Source: Candidatus Acutalibacter pullistercoris
GTDB taxonomy: Bacteria > Bacillota > Clostridia > Oscillospirales > Acutalibacteraceae
Assembly (NCBI GenBank): GCA_019115285.1
Contig: DXDU01000012.1
Coordinates: 1-33,987 of the forward strand
DNA: 33,987 nt
Direction of reading: 5' to 3'
Shown here: in pieces, positions 16,303 to 23,077 of the stretch
How positions within the stretch are numbered: position 1 is the stretch's first letter
How the letters are laid out: each line of letters starts with the position of its first letter
Notes under the pieces: model-generated
Database searches by the model: none
What the model saw: the letters and a program-made list of their open reading frames with translations, nothing else
Told to the model about the DNA's origin: nothing
Program-made: the position numbers and the translations under genes

Positions 16303-17658
16303 TCACACCCCGCCATTCCAGTAGGGGGAGTCTTCCTCATAAATAAACCGGCTGATGTGCTGGGCCGCCTGCTCCGTATCGTAGACGTAGACCCAGGCGC
16401 CGCTTTCGGTATAGCTGCCGCTGGGGGCCTCTTCCGCCCCGGGGATGGACAAGGTCTCCAGGCGCAGCCCCCGCAGGACGATGGGCGACAGGGAGAGCAG
16501 CTCCCCCGCCCCCAGGGAGGTCTCGCAGTGGGCGGCCACCTCCCGGAGCAGGCCGGGATACTGGAAGATGTTCTTTTTCTTCAGCTGGGCCACCAGGGCC
16601 TGGAGCACCTGCTGCTGCCGGCTGACCCGGGCGTCGTCGCTGTCGATCTCCCGGATGCGGCCGTAGGCCACGGCCTGGTTGCCGTTTAACAGCTCCACGC
16701 TGTCGCTGTAGGTGGAGCCCAGCAGGTCCACCACCTGGCCGTTGGCGTCAGCTAAGTAGTCCGTACCCTTGATCAGCCCCTCGGTCTCCACGCTCAGGTT
16801 CCACAGGTTCCGGTTGATCTCCCGCTTCTCGTCGGCGGTGAGGGCGATCTCCACCCCGCCGAAGGCGTCCACAATCTGGGCCATCTCCCCGAAGTTCACC
16901 GTCACATAGTCGGTGATGTCCAGGTGAAAGGTCTGGTTCAACGTGCGCACGGCCAGCTCCGGCCCGCCGTAGGCGTAGGCGTGGGTGGCCTTGTCGTAGC
17001 CGTAGCCCTCTATGTACACCTGGGAGTCCCGCAGAATGGAGGTGAGCTTCAGCGTCCCCCGGCGGTTGTCCACGGTGAGGATGGCCAGCACGTCGGACCG
17101 GCCCTCGTTGGAGTCGTCCCGGGCGTCCACTCCGAACAGGGCGATGTTCTTCACCCTGCTGTCAGAATAGGCGCTGCCCCCGTCGGCCAGGTCCCCGGAG
17201 AGGGGCGAGACCCGCAGCCCGCTGAGCACAAAGAGGAACGCCCCGGCCAAGCCCACCAGGGCCACCACCAGCACCGCCAGGGCGAGAGACAACACCCGCC
17301 TGCCGGCGCCTTTCTTGGGCTTTCTTACAGCCTCCCTCCCCTGGGGGGCGCCGCTCCAGGCCTGGTCTCCCCGGGAGCGGGCAGGGTAGCTCTGGCTGGC
17401 GGCCTGGCGGGAGGCCTGGCGCAGCTCCCGCTGGTCCTGCTGGCGCTGCCTGTCCGAGGAGTAGCTGGAGATGTCCTGGAACTCTCCCCCGCCCTGGGAG
17501 CTGCTGGAGATGTCCTCAAACTCCATAGGCTCCCGGCTGTGGCGGGGAGGCTGTTCGTAGTAGTAGTTGTCCCGCAGGGGTTCCCGCCGCCGGCCGGTCT
17601 GTTCCCCGGCCTTCCCGGCGTGGCGCCCCTGGGGCTTGTCGCTTTGCTGTTTTCCCAT
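16303..17658 (-). CDS. LCP (LytR-CpsA-Psr) family cell-wall transferase, paralogue A
   Basis: A 451-residue membrane protein. About 120 cytoplasmic residues rich in Gln, Arg and Ser come first, then one membrane helix (~122-146), then the extracellular LCP domain. LCP enzymes move wall polymers (teichoic acids, capsules) from lipid carriers to peptidoglycan. Conserved features are LFGVDARDDSNEGRSDVL (Asp/Arg pyrophosphate site), the SILRDSQVYI strand, YGGPELAVRTLNQTFHLDI and GNQAVAYGRIREIDSDDARVSRQQ with its Arg pair. GGGAGG stands upstream of the ATG, and the gene starts 17 bases after the LCP-B stop. It is clearly a duplicate of LCP-B, with shorter internal loops and no repeat tail. Confidence 0.93.
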   Translation of the reverse strand: MGKQQSDKPQGRHAGKAGEQTGRRREPLRDNYYYEQPPRHSREPMEFEDISSSSQGGGEFQDISSYSSDRQRQQDQRELRQASRQAASQSYPARSRGDQAWSGAPQGREAVRKPKKGAGRRVLSLALAVLVVALVGLAGAFLFVLSGLRVSPLSGDLADGGSAYSDSRVKNIALFGVDARDDSNEGRSDVLAILTVDNRRGTLKLTSILRDSQVYIEGYGYDKATHAYAYGGPELAVRTLNQTFHLDITDYVTVNFGEMAQIVDAFGGVEIALTADEKREINRNLWNLSVETEGLIKGTDYLADANGQVVDLLGSTYSDSVELLNGNQAVAYGRIREIDSDDARVSRQQQVLQALVAQLKKKNIFQYPGLLREVAAHCETSLGAGELLSLSPIVLRGLRLETLSIPGAEEAPSGSYTESGAWVYVYDTEQAAQHISRFIYEEDSPYWNGGV

Positions 17659-17675
17659 TCCCGACCTCCCTTAGG

Positions 17676-19337
17676 TCAATAGGTCCCATATCCCGTCCCG
17701 TCGCTGTAGCCGGAATCGTAGCTGTCATTGTAGCCATCCCCGGTGCCGGAATCGTAGCTGTCATTGTAGCCATCCCCGTACCCGGAGTCGTAGCTGTCGC
17801 TGTAACTGTCCCCGTACCCGGAATCGTAGCTGTCGGTGTAACCGTCCCCGTAGCCGGAGTCATAGCTGTCGGTGTAACCGTCCCCGTAGCCGGAGTCGTA
17901 GCTGTCGCTGTAGCTGTCTCCGTACCCGGAATCGTAGCTGTCGCTGTAGCCGTCCCCATAGCCGGAGCTGTCGCTACTGTCATCCCCATAGTTGGAGCTG
18001 CCAGTGTAGCTGTTCCCAGCGTGGCTGCTGGCGTTGTCCCGGGCCTCCTGCTCCGCAGTGCCCTCGGCGGGGGTGGCGCCGCTGTTGCCGAACTCCGACC
18101 AGTAGGCGGAGTCCTCCTCGTTGATAAAGCTGTCGATGCGGTGGCCCGCCCGCTCCACGTCGTAGTTCAGGTAGGCGCCGTCGTCGCTTAAGTCGAACTC
18201 ATAGTCCACATCGGGGATGGAGATGGTCTCGATGGTAAAGTCGCTGGCCAGGATGGGGGTCATGCCCACCACGTCCGTCAGGTCCAGAGAGGTCTCGCAG
18301 TAGGGCATGAGCTGGGCGATGAGGCTGGGGTACTCCCCGAAGCTCAGCTCCGTCACCCGGCTGACCAGCGCCTTAAAGACGATCTGCTGCCGCTCCACCC
18401 GCTGGTAGTCGTTGCCAATGTGCCGGATGCGCCCGTAGGCCACGGCCTGGTTGCCGTTTAGCAGCTCCACGCTGTCGCTGTACTCCGCCCCAGCCAGGTC
18501 CACCACCTGGCCGTTGGCGTCCTCCAAAAAGTCGCTGTCCAAAATTTCCGTGTAGCTGCGGGGGTTCACATAGGTGCCGTTTTCAATGGCCTCCATGGTG
18601 TCGTAGTCCCCTTCCAGCTGGGCGGCGTAGTAGTCGTTTTCCAGGTCTCTTTCCTTCTCCCGCTCCACGTCCACCTTCAGGTTCCACAGGTTCTGGTTGA
18701 TCTCCCACTTCTCCTCGGCGGTCAGGGAGATCTCCACCCCGCCGAAGGCGTCCACAATGGCGGCGGTGTCAGTGAAGTCGATGGTCACATAGTCCATGAT
18801 GTTCAGGCCGAAGTTCCGGTTCAAGGTGCGGATAGCCAGCTCGTAGCCGCCCACGCTGTACGCGGCGTTGATCTTATCCATGTAGTCCACGTGCTCGCCA
18901 GAGCTGGTCTCCCCCTCGATGGAGACGTAGGAGTCCCGGAGGATGGAGGTGAGCTTCAGCTTCTTGTGCTTGTTGTCCACGGTGAGCACCATGATCACGT
19001 CGGAGTTGCTGCTGTCTCCCTCGGTGCCGTCGCTGCGGGAGTCCAGGCCGAACAGGGCGATGTTCTTGATGCTGTCGTCCATCTCCACGCTGGGGTCGAT
19101 GCCCAGGGCCGTGGGGTCTTTGGTGATGTTAGTGGTAGTCAGGTCGCCGATGAGGTGGGTGGCCACGTACATAGAGCCGCCCCCCACCAGGATGAGCAGC
19201 CCGCTGAGCACCCCGGCGAAGATCTTGGCGGCCAGCCTTGCCCGGCTGCCCCGGCGGTTCTTTTTGTATTCTTTGGTAGAGGAGTAGCTGGAGAGGTCCT
19301 CGAACTTCTGCTTCTGTTTGCTGTGTCTGGATGCCAT
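17676..19337 (-). CDS. LCP (LytR-CpsA-Psr) family cell-wall transferase, paralogue B with tandem-repeat tail
   Basis: A 553-residue membrane protein. A short basic cytoplasmic N-terminus, a membrane helix (~36-58) and an extracellular LCP domain come first. Its features are LFGLDSRSDGTEGDSSNSDV, SILRDSYVSI, YELAIRTLNRNFGLNI and GNQAVAYGRIRHIGNDYQRVERQQ. Residues ~430 onward are Ser/Gly/Asp/Tyr-rich and end in seven 12-residue repeats of type GYGDGYSDSYDS, probably a flexible surface tail. The ATG at 19337 is preceded by AAGGAGG at 6 bases. The longer frame from 19400 overlaps gtrA and lacks a site. Role: attachment of a wall glycopolymer, perhaps overlapping with paralogue A. Confidence 0.92.
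   Translation of the reverse strand: MASRHSKQKQKFEDLSSYSSTKEYKKNRRGSRARLAAKIFAGVLSGLLILVGGGSMYVATHLIGDLTTTNITKDPTALGIDPSVEMDDSIKNIALFGLDSRSDGTEGDSSNSDVIMVLTVDNKHKKLKLTSILRDSYVSIEGETSSGEHVDYMDKINAAYSVGGYELAIRTLNRNFGLNIMDYVTIDFTDTAAIVDAFGGVEISLTAEEKWEINQNLWNLKVDVEREKERDLENDYYAAQLEGDYDTMEAIENGTYVNPRSYTEILDSDFLEDANGQVVDLAGAEYSDSVELLNGNQAVAYGRIRHIGNDYQRVERQQIVFKALVSRVTELSFGEYPSLIAQLMPYCETSLDLTDVVGMTPILASDFTIETISIPDVDYEFDLSDDGAYLNYDVERAGHRIDSFINEEDSAYWSEFGNSGATPAEGTAEQEARDNASSHAGNSYTGSSNYGDDSSDSSGYGDGYSDSYDSGYGDSYSDSYDSGYGDGYTDSYDSGYGDGYTDSYDSGYGDSYSDSYDSGYGDGYNDSYDSGTGDGYNDSYDSGYSDGTGYGTY
17712..17963 (-). repeat. Seven 36-bp tandem repeats coding the LCP-B tail
   Basis: Seven in-frame units encode GYGD-[GS]-Y-[STN]-DSYDS variants, with one GTGD variant. 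A degenerate partial unit follows at the stop codon. The units are near identical in DNA, so copy number may vary between strains by slippage or recombination. Confidence 0.9.
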
Positions 19338-19371
19338 AGCGGTCCTCCTTTGGGGAATCGGTGATAGGCGG

Positions 19372-19785
19372 TCAGCTCCGGCGGGAGGGCCGGAACACAA
19401 AAAGCTTGCTGAACACGTAGTTGGCGATGATCACCAGGATGTTGGCGAAAAGCTTCATCCAGGTGTCGGGGATGTGGAGCAGGTCCACGCCCACGTACAT
19501 ACACAGAAGGTCCAGGAGGAACGAGACCCCTCTGGCCCCGAAAAACCGGACCATCTCCAGGAAGATCTCCCCGGCGCCCCTGGCCTTGCTCTCGAAGACC
19601 CAGGTGCGGTTGGTGACGTAGGCGAAAAGGATGGCCGCCACCTGAGAAAGGGCCGTGGCCCACAGATAGGGCACTCCCAGGGGCTTGGCCAGCACCCAGT
19701 ACAGGCCCCAGTTCACCAGGGTGGTAAGGCCCCCGAACAACACGTAGAGGATGAGCTCCCGGTACTTTGCTAGCAGCCCGCGCAG
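19372..19785 (-). CDS. GtrA family membrane protein, likely non-ATG (CTG) start
   Basis: A ~137-residue four-helix membrane protein of the GtrA/flippase-associated family. These help move lipid-linked sugars across the membrane for glycosylation of wall polymers. Family features are YVLFGGLTTLVNWGLYW (helix 1), FAYVTNRTWVF after helix 2, FFGARGVSFLLDLLCMY (helix 3), and WMKLFANILVIIANYVFSKLFVF (helix 4, given here only as its ends WMKLFAN and NYVFSKLFVF). The start is a problem: the promoter at 19822-19850 rules out the in-frame GTG at 19911. No ATG, GTG or TTG fits AAGGAGG (19794-19800), but CTG at 19785 is 8 bases from it and gives the normal GtrA length. It is the first gene of the LCP operon. 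Confidence 0.85.
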   Translation of the reverse strand: MRGLLAKYRELILYVLFGGLTTLVNWGLYWVLAKPLGVPYLWATALSQVAAILFAYVTNRTWVFESKARGAGEIFLEMVRFFGARGVSFLLDLLCMYVGVDLLHIPDTWMKLFANILVIIANYVFSKLFVFRPSRRS

Positions 19786-19793
19786 GGGGACCG

Positions 19794-19801
19794 CCTCCTT
19801 T
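19794..19801 (-). promoter_or_regulatory. Ribosome binding site that sets the gtrA start
   Basis: Minus-strand AAAGGAGG, 8 bases before CTG (19785-19783). The codon between them in frame is GTC, which is not a usual start codon. Confidence 0.7.
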
Positions 19802-19821
19802 CTTCCCGGCTTATCTGGTTT

Positions 19822-19850
19822 AGTATACCGTAAATCCAAGAAAAATTCAA
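19822..19850 (-). promoter_or_regulatory. Sigma-A promoter of the gtrA-LCP operon
   Basis: Minus-strand -35 TTGAAT (19845-19850), 17-base spacer, -10 TATACT (19822-19827). The transcript would begin near 19815. Confidence 0.82.
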
Positions 19851-19960
19851 GCAAAAAGGAAAAAACCCTGGGGACTGCCGGGATTTCCCTCCCGTCCTCC
19901 AGGGGCGCCACATGACATAACTTTTTCGAACCCCCCGCCCCTTTTGGGAGCAGGGCAAGG

Positions 19961-19996
19961 AAAAAGGGCTTCCAAGCTACCCTGGAAGCCCTCTTA
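19961..19996 (-). terminator. Terminator of the large noncoding transcript
   Basis: Perfect 10-bp stem AGGGCTTCCA (19965-19974) / TGGAAGCCCT (19983-19992), 8-base loop. On the minus strand a T-run follows at once. The plus strand has only a broken T-run and no gene to terminate. Confidence 0.85.
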
Positions 19997-20894
19997 TTTT
20001 TTACTTGTTTGCCGACTAGTGGACGGAACGAATGGAGGTTTACACTGCGCTGGAAATGGACCGTTACAATGTTCTGCTCTTCTTCTTTGTCCAGGAATCA
20101 GCTGGCCGTTTCCAAAGGATCTGGAAACTTTTCTGGCCTGGTTCTGCAACCATTGTACCCTTTCGCATCCCTGGAAAACGTTCTGTGCTTTTTTCAGAAA
20201 GACGTTTCCTTTTCGCTGGAACGTTCAGGTCTACACCTGCGCTTTCTTTTCGCCAGCCGTTTTCTTTCGGGCCCTGCGTTTGGGGTCATCATTTATTTCA
20301 AATGACTAGTACATTGGCTTTAGTTCCTTTTCTGGCACATATTCTTCTGTTTTCTTCAGCCGTATTACTTTATGTTGTCCACGTCTTGTGGCTTACGCTT
20401 TACCAAGCTTTAGAAAGGAACGGCGCTCAAACAGCTCTGTGCCTTTTTTGGTTCCCTTTGAACTGCGTTTCGTTCAGAACTGGGACCCCTTTCTTTAAGA
20501 TTTCTCTTAAATGGATTTTCTCTTTATTTCTCTGCGGATGTGAGTCCGCAGATCATAAAGTGCTGAGGTTCTGATTTGTCCACTGGACTCACCCGCCTTT
20601 CTGATCTAATTTTTTTGTTTTCGCAGCCTCGCAATTTCTTCTCGATCCAGTTTCTCTGGATCTTTTTCTGGTCCGCCTTTCTTCCCACTTCACCGACTAT
20701 TTTCGGTTACTTTTCTTGGAAGGGGTTTGCCAGTTTTTACTTTTCACACACTCCCCACCGTTTTCTCCAGGTATTTTTCCTTGCTCCTGTTCTCTTTTCT
20801 CGTTGGAGAACAAGTATGGATTTTTCTGGATACTTCCGGCTTTGCGAAGCCGCCTTGAAGATGTTCGAGATCTTTTGGTCTTCTCTTATCTTCT
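19961..20894 (-). ncRNA. Large (~930 nt) structured noncoding RNA, class unknown
   Basis: A minus-strand unit runs from a consensus promoter (20901-20929) to an intrinsic terminator (19961-19996). No ORF with a ribosome site lies within it. The strand is purine-rich and visibly richer in A+T than neighbouring genes. Perfect hairpins are spread along it: CGGCTT/AAGCCG (20837-20852), GTTCTC/GAGAAC (20789-20811), ACCGA/TCGGT (20692-20707), GATCCAG/CTGGATC (20644-20662), TCTGCGGA/TCCGCAGA (20531-20552), CAGGT/ACCTG (20226-20239) and GTTTCCA/TGGAAAC (20108-20128). I see no RNase P, tmRNA, SRP, rRNA or group II intron domain V signature. Size and style recall the large bacterial RNAs (OLE, GOLLD, ROOL), but membership is not claimed. 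Confidence 0.72.
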
Positions 20895-20900
20895 GGCACT

Positions 20901-20929
20901 ATTATAACGGAAACGAGCGCGGTTGTCAA
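20901..20929 (-). promoter_or_regulatory. Perfect consensus promoter of the large noncoding RNA
   Basis: Minus-strand TTGACA (20924-20929), exactly 17 bases, TATAAT (20901-20906): both hexamers match 6/6. Transcription should start near 20894. Confidence 0.92.
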
Positions 20930-20939
20930 TAGGTATTTT

Positions 20940-20965
20940 GCACTTTTTTAAAATTTTTTAGAGAT
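20940..20965 (-). promoter_or_regulatory. A/T-rich UP-like element upstream of the noncoding RNA promoter
   Basis: On the minus strand the sequence before the -35 is an A-tract, T-tract, A-tract run (TAAAAAATTTTAAAAAAG). It lies about 10-35 bases beyond the -35 and resembles UP elements bound by the RNA polymerase alpha C-terminal domain. Confidence 0.6.
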
Positions 20966-21001
20966 TTTTTCCAAGCCGGCCCCCTTTCCCCTCTTTCCCC
21001 G

Positions 21002-21020
21002 AAAATTCCTCTGGAATTTT
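21002..21020. repeat. Perfect inverted repeat between divergent promoters
   Basis: AAAATTCC (21002-21009), TCT, GGAATTTT (21013-21020). It lies between the noncoding RNA promoter and the DUF1292 promoter. It could be an operator or a small hairpin; no T-run follows. Confidence 0.55.
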
Positions 21021-21041
21021 ACAAAGGCCATTTTCACACTA

Positions 21042-21070
21042 TTGACTTCCCCCCCGCTTTTGGGTACAAT
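21042..21070 (+). promoter_or_regulatory. Sigma-A promoter of the DUF1292 gene
   Basis: -35 TTGACT (21042-21047), 17-base spacer, -10 TACAAT (21065-21070). Confidence 0.83.
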
Positions 21071-21116
21071 ACAGGTAGAAGAAGCGCCAACGCGCTCTGG
21101 AAAGGAGCTTCCGCTG

Positions 21117-21416
21117 ATGGATAATCAATACGAGGCCGATCTGATCACCCTCATCGACGACGACGGCCAGGAGCACGAGTTCGAGATCATCGACGAGCTG
21201 GACACCGACGACGGCCACTACATGGCTCTTGTCCCCACCCAGCAGGACCCGGAGGAGATCTCCTCCGAAGCCGAGACCTACTACATCTTCGAGGTGGTAG
21301 AGGAAGACGGCGAGGAGCAGCTGCAGGAAGTGGAGGACGACGAACTGCTGGATAAGCTGGCGGAGATTTTCGAGAGCCGCTTTAACGAGGCCTACTTCGA
21401 CGAGCCGGAGGAATAA
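21117..21416 (+). CDS. DUF1292 domain protein (YrzB-like)
   Basis: A 99-residue, very acidic cytoplasmic protein. It matches DUF1292 (YrzB family) by the start ADLITLIDDDGQEHEFEIID, the ALVP strand, the YYIFEVVEEDGEE stretch and the end LDKLAEIFESRFNEAYFD. The function is unknown. In many Firmicutes it sits beside ireB and ruvX; here ruvX is ~5 kb away in another operon, so that link is broken. AAAGGAG (21101-21107) stands 9 bases before the ATG. No terminator follows directly; the transcript may run into the structured RNA downstream. Confidence 0.9.
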   Translation: MDNQYEADLITLIDDDGQEHEFEIIDELDTDDGHYMALVPTQQDPEEISSEAETYYIFEVVEEDGEEQLQEVEDDELLDKLAEIFESRFNEAYFDEPEE

Positions 21417-21449
21417 TCCTCCCCCCACAAGCGTACCATTTTGATAGAC

Positions 21450-21685
21450 CCGACGGCCCGGCCCGCGCCGGACCTGCGGCCTGCCTGATTCGCGGACTGC
21501 GCACATATAACCCTACACTCGATTGAAAGGGAGCCCTGTCTCCGCCTGGGGATCGCAGACCTCCCGGCACGGCTTTGACCGGTTGCTGGAGGAAGGGAGC
21601 GTGAAGCAGGAGGGGGGGCACCCACCTGCTTATTGGTAGCAGGTTATTGAGTTGCGCGATACGGTCGGGCGGGCCGCTTTTTATG
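21450..21685 (+). ncRNA. Structured RNA candidate with 6S-like layout
   Basis: The ends pair: CGGCCCG (21454-21460) with CGGGCCG (21670-21676), extended by CCCG / CGGG across a bulged G, and T5 follows. Inside, TCGCG (21490-21494) can pair with CGCGA (21655-21659). An apical rod is formed by GGGAG (21529-21533) with CTCCC (21561-21565), CTG with CAG, and TCTCC with GGGGA around GCCT. On the 3' side there is a perfect 7-bp hairpin ACCTGCT / AGCAGGT (21624-21644). This order (closing stem, long rod, 3'-side hairpin beside a central open region) is that of 6S RNA, the RNA polymerase regulator. Primary-sequence proof is lacking and the promoter is unclear. Confidence 0.5.
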
Positions 21686-21696
21686 CCCATTTGCAG

Positions 21697-21723
21697 GGGC
21701 GGACGGAGGTGTCCGCCCTTTTT
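21697..21723 (+). terminator. Terminator after the 6S-like RNA
   Basis: Perfect 8-bp stem GGGCGGAC / GTCCGCCC around GGAGGT, followed by a T-run. Confidence 0.9.
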
Positions 21724-21867
21724 CTATGTGCTAAGGACAAAAAATACTTAAAATACTCTTGACTTTTGGTCACTCATAGGGTTGAATTATAGTAAGGGAC
21801 ATGCGGCCTTTCTCACCCCTGGCCGCGGGACGACCTGGAAAAATCTGAAAAATGGGAGGAATCACCT
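21724..21867 (+). promoter_or_regulatory. Promoter region and leader of the Gfo/Idh/MocA gene
   Basis: -10 TATAGT (21788-21793) has only a weak -35 at 16-17 bases (TTGGTC or TTTGGT near 21765-21771). A better TTGACT lies too far upstream, so an activator may be needed. A perfect hairpin GCGGCC (21803-21808) / GGCCGC (21821-21826) lies in the leader. Confidence 0.5.
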
Positions 21868-22992
21868 ATGATCGACGGCAAGGTAGCTGTTGCCATCGTC
21901 GGCTGCGGCGGCATGGGCGGCGGCCACGCGGTTGCCATCTCCACCGGCAGCGGCCAGGCCCTTTGGATGACCGACGGCTCGAAAGGCCGGGAACTGCTTC
22001 CCGGGGATACGGACCTGAAAGAAAAGATGGTGCTTGCCGGCACCTACGACATCAAGGAAGAACGCCAGGAGTGGGCCCGGAAGCAGGGCTTCTTCACCTA
22101 CGGCAGCTTCGAGGAGATCCTGTCTGACGACCGGGTGGACGTGGTCCTGGTGGCCACTCCCAACGACAGCCACAAGGAGCTCTCCATCCAGGCCATGCGG
22201 GCCGGCAAAAACGTGCTGTGCGAGAAGCCTGTGATGATGAACAGCAAAGACCTGGAGGACGTGCTGGCCGTGGCCAAGGAGACCGGCAAGGTCTTCTACC
22301 CCCGGCAGAACCGCCGCTGGGACAAGGACTACCTGACCATGAAGAAGCTCTACGACGAGAAGACCCTGGGCAACGTGTTCCACATCGAGAGCCGGTACCA
22401 CGGCTCCCGGGGCATTCCCGGCGACTGGCGGGGCATGAAGGAAAAGGGCGGCGGCATGATGTTCGACTGGGGCGTGCACCTGCTGGACCGGCTGGTGCAG
22501 ATGGTCCCGGAGAAGATCAAGAAAGTCTACGCCAAGATGACCCACGTGACCAACGACGAGGTGGACGACGGCTTCATCATGAACATGGTCTTCGAGAGCG
22601 GCCTGACCGCCACGGTGGAAGTGGGCACCTGCAACTTCATCACCCTGCCCCTGTGGTACCTGTGCGGCGACCAGGGCACCGCGGAGATCAAGGATTTCCG
22701 GGACCCCGGCCACATGGTGGTGCTGCGCAGCTGGGAAGACAAGGACGCCACCCCCATCCTCATGGGCGAGGGCCTTTCCAAGACCATGGCCCCCCGGAAC
22801 GCCGATTCCGTGGACGACCTTCCCCTGCCTGACATCCAGTACGACCGCAACCAGCTGTACTCCAACGTGTGCGACGTGGTGCTGGGCAAGGCCGAGCAGA
22901 TCGTGAAGAACGAGGAGGCCCTGCGGGTGCTGCGGCTGATGGAAGCCGCCCTGGAATCCGACGAGAAGGGCATCGCGGTGGACTTCGAGTAA
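21868..22992 (+). CDS. Gfo/Idh/MocA family NAD(P)-dependent oxidoreductase
   Basis: A 374-residue cytoplasmic dehydrogenase of the inositol/glucose-fructose oxidoreductase family. The N-terminal Rossmann fold has the dinucleotide loop VGCGGMGGGH (11-20). The family motif EKP (119-121) holds the catalytic-region Lys. Asp200 and His204 in FDWGVHLLD fit the substrate/active-site D-x-x-x-H pattern. The C-terminal part is the alpha/beta substrate domain. Substrates are sugars, inositols or derivatives and cannot be named here. GGGAGGAA stands before the ATG. It is monocistronic, ending at a shared bidirectional terminator with mgtE. Confidence 0.9.
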   Translation: MIDGKVAVAIVGCGGMGGGHAVAISTGSGQALWMTDGSKGRELLPGDTDLKEKMVLAGTYDIKEERQEWARKQGFFTYGSFEEILSDDRVDVVLVATPNDSHKELSIQAMRAGKNVLCEKPVMMNSKDLEDVLAVAKETGKVFYPRQNRRWDKDYLTMKKLYDEKTLGNVFHIESRYHGSRGIPGDWRGMKEKGGGMMFDWGVHLLDRLVQMVPEKIKKVYAKMTHVTNDEVDDGFIMNMVFESGLTATVEVGTCNFITLPLWYLCGDQGTAEIKDFRDPGHMVVLRSWEDKDATPILMGEGLSKTMAPRNADSVDDLPLPDIQYDRNQLYSNVCDVVLGKAEQIVKNEEALRVLRLMEAALESDEKGIAVDFE

Positions 22993-23019
22993 GCTCCCCA
23001 CCCCCATCCCAATCACGTA

Positions 23020-23060
23020 AAAAAAGAGGCCTGGAACATGACGTTCCGGGCCTTTTCTTT
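23020..23060. terminator. Bidirectional terminator between the oxidoreductase and mgtE
   Basis: 11-bp stem AGGCCTGGAAC (23027-23037) / GTTCCGGGCCT (23043-23053) with one T-G pair. T-rich on both strands (CCTTTTCTTT, and CTCTTTTTTT on the minus strand). Confidence 0.9.
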
Positions 23061-23077
23061 GCTTTTTGGGTCCCCCG

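Noticed and set aside
17690-17990. Possible CRISPR-like array
   Set aside because: The repeats are contiguous, in frame and without spacers. They code the LCP-B tail.
20744-20929. Minus-strand 61-codon ORF inside the large RNA region
   Set aside because: Its ATG lies in the -35 element of the promoter, upstream of the predicted transcription start, so it cannot be translated from this transcript. No ribosome site.
20032-20932. Two plus-strand ORFs of 180 and 118 codons (20032-20574 and 20576-20932)
   Set aside because: Extremely Phe/Ser/Leu-rich, as expected from reading the pyrimidine-rich complement of a purine-rich RNA. No ribosome site, no promoter, different frames, and antisense to the noncoding transcript.
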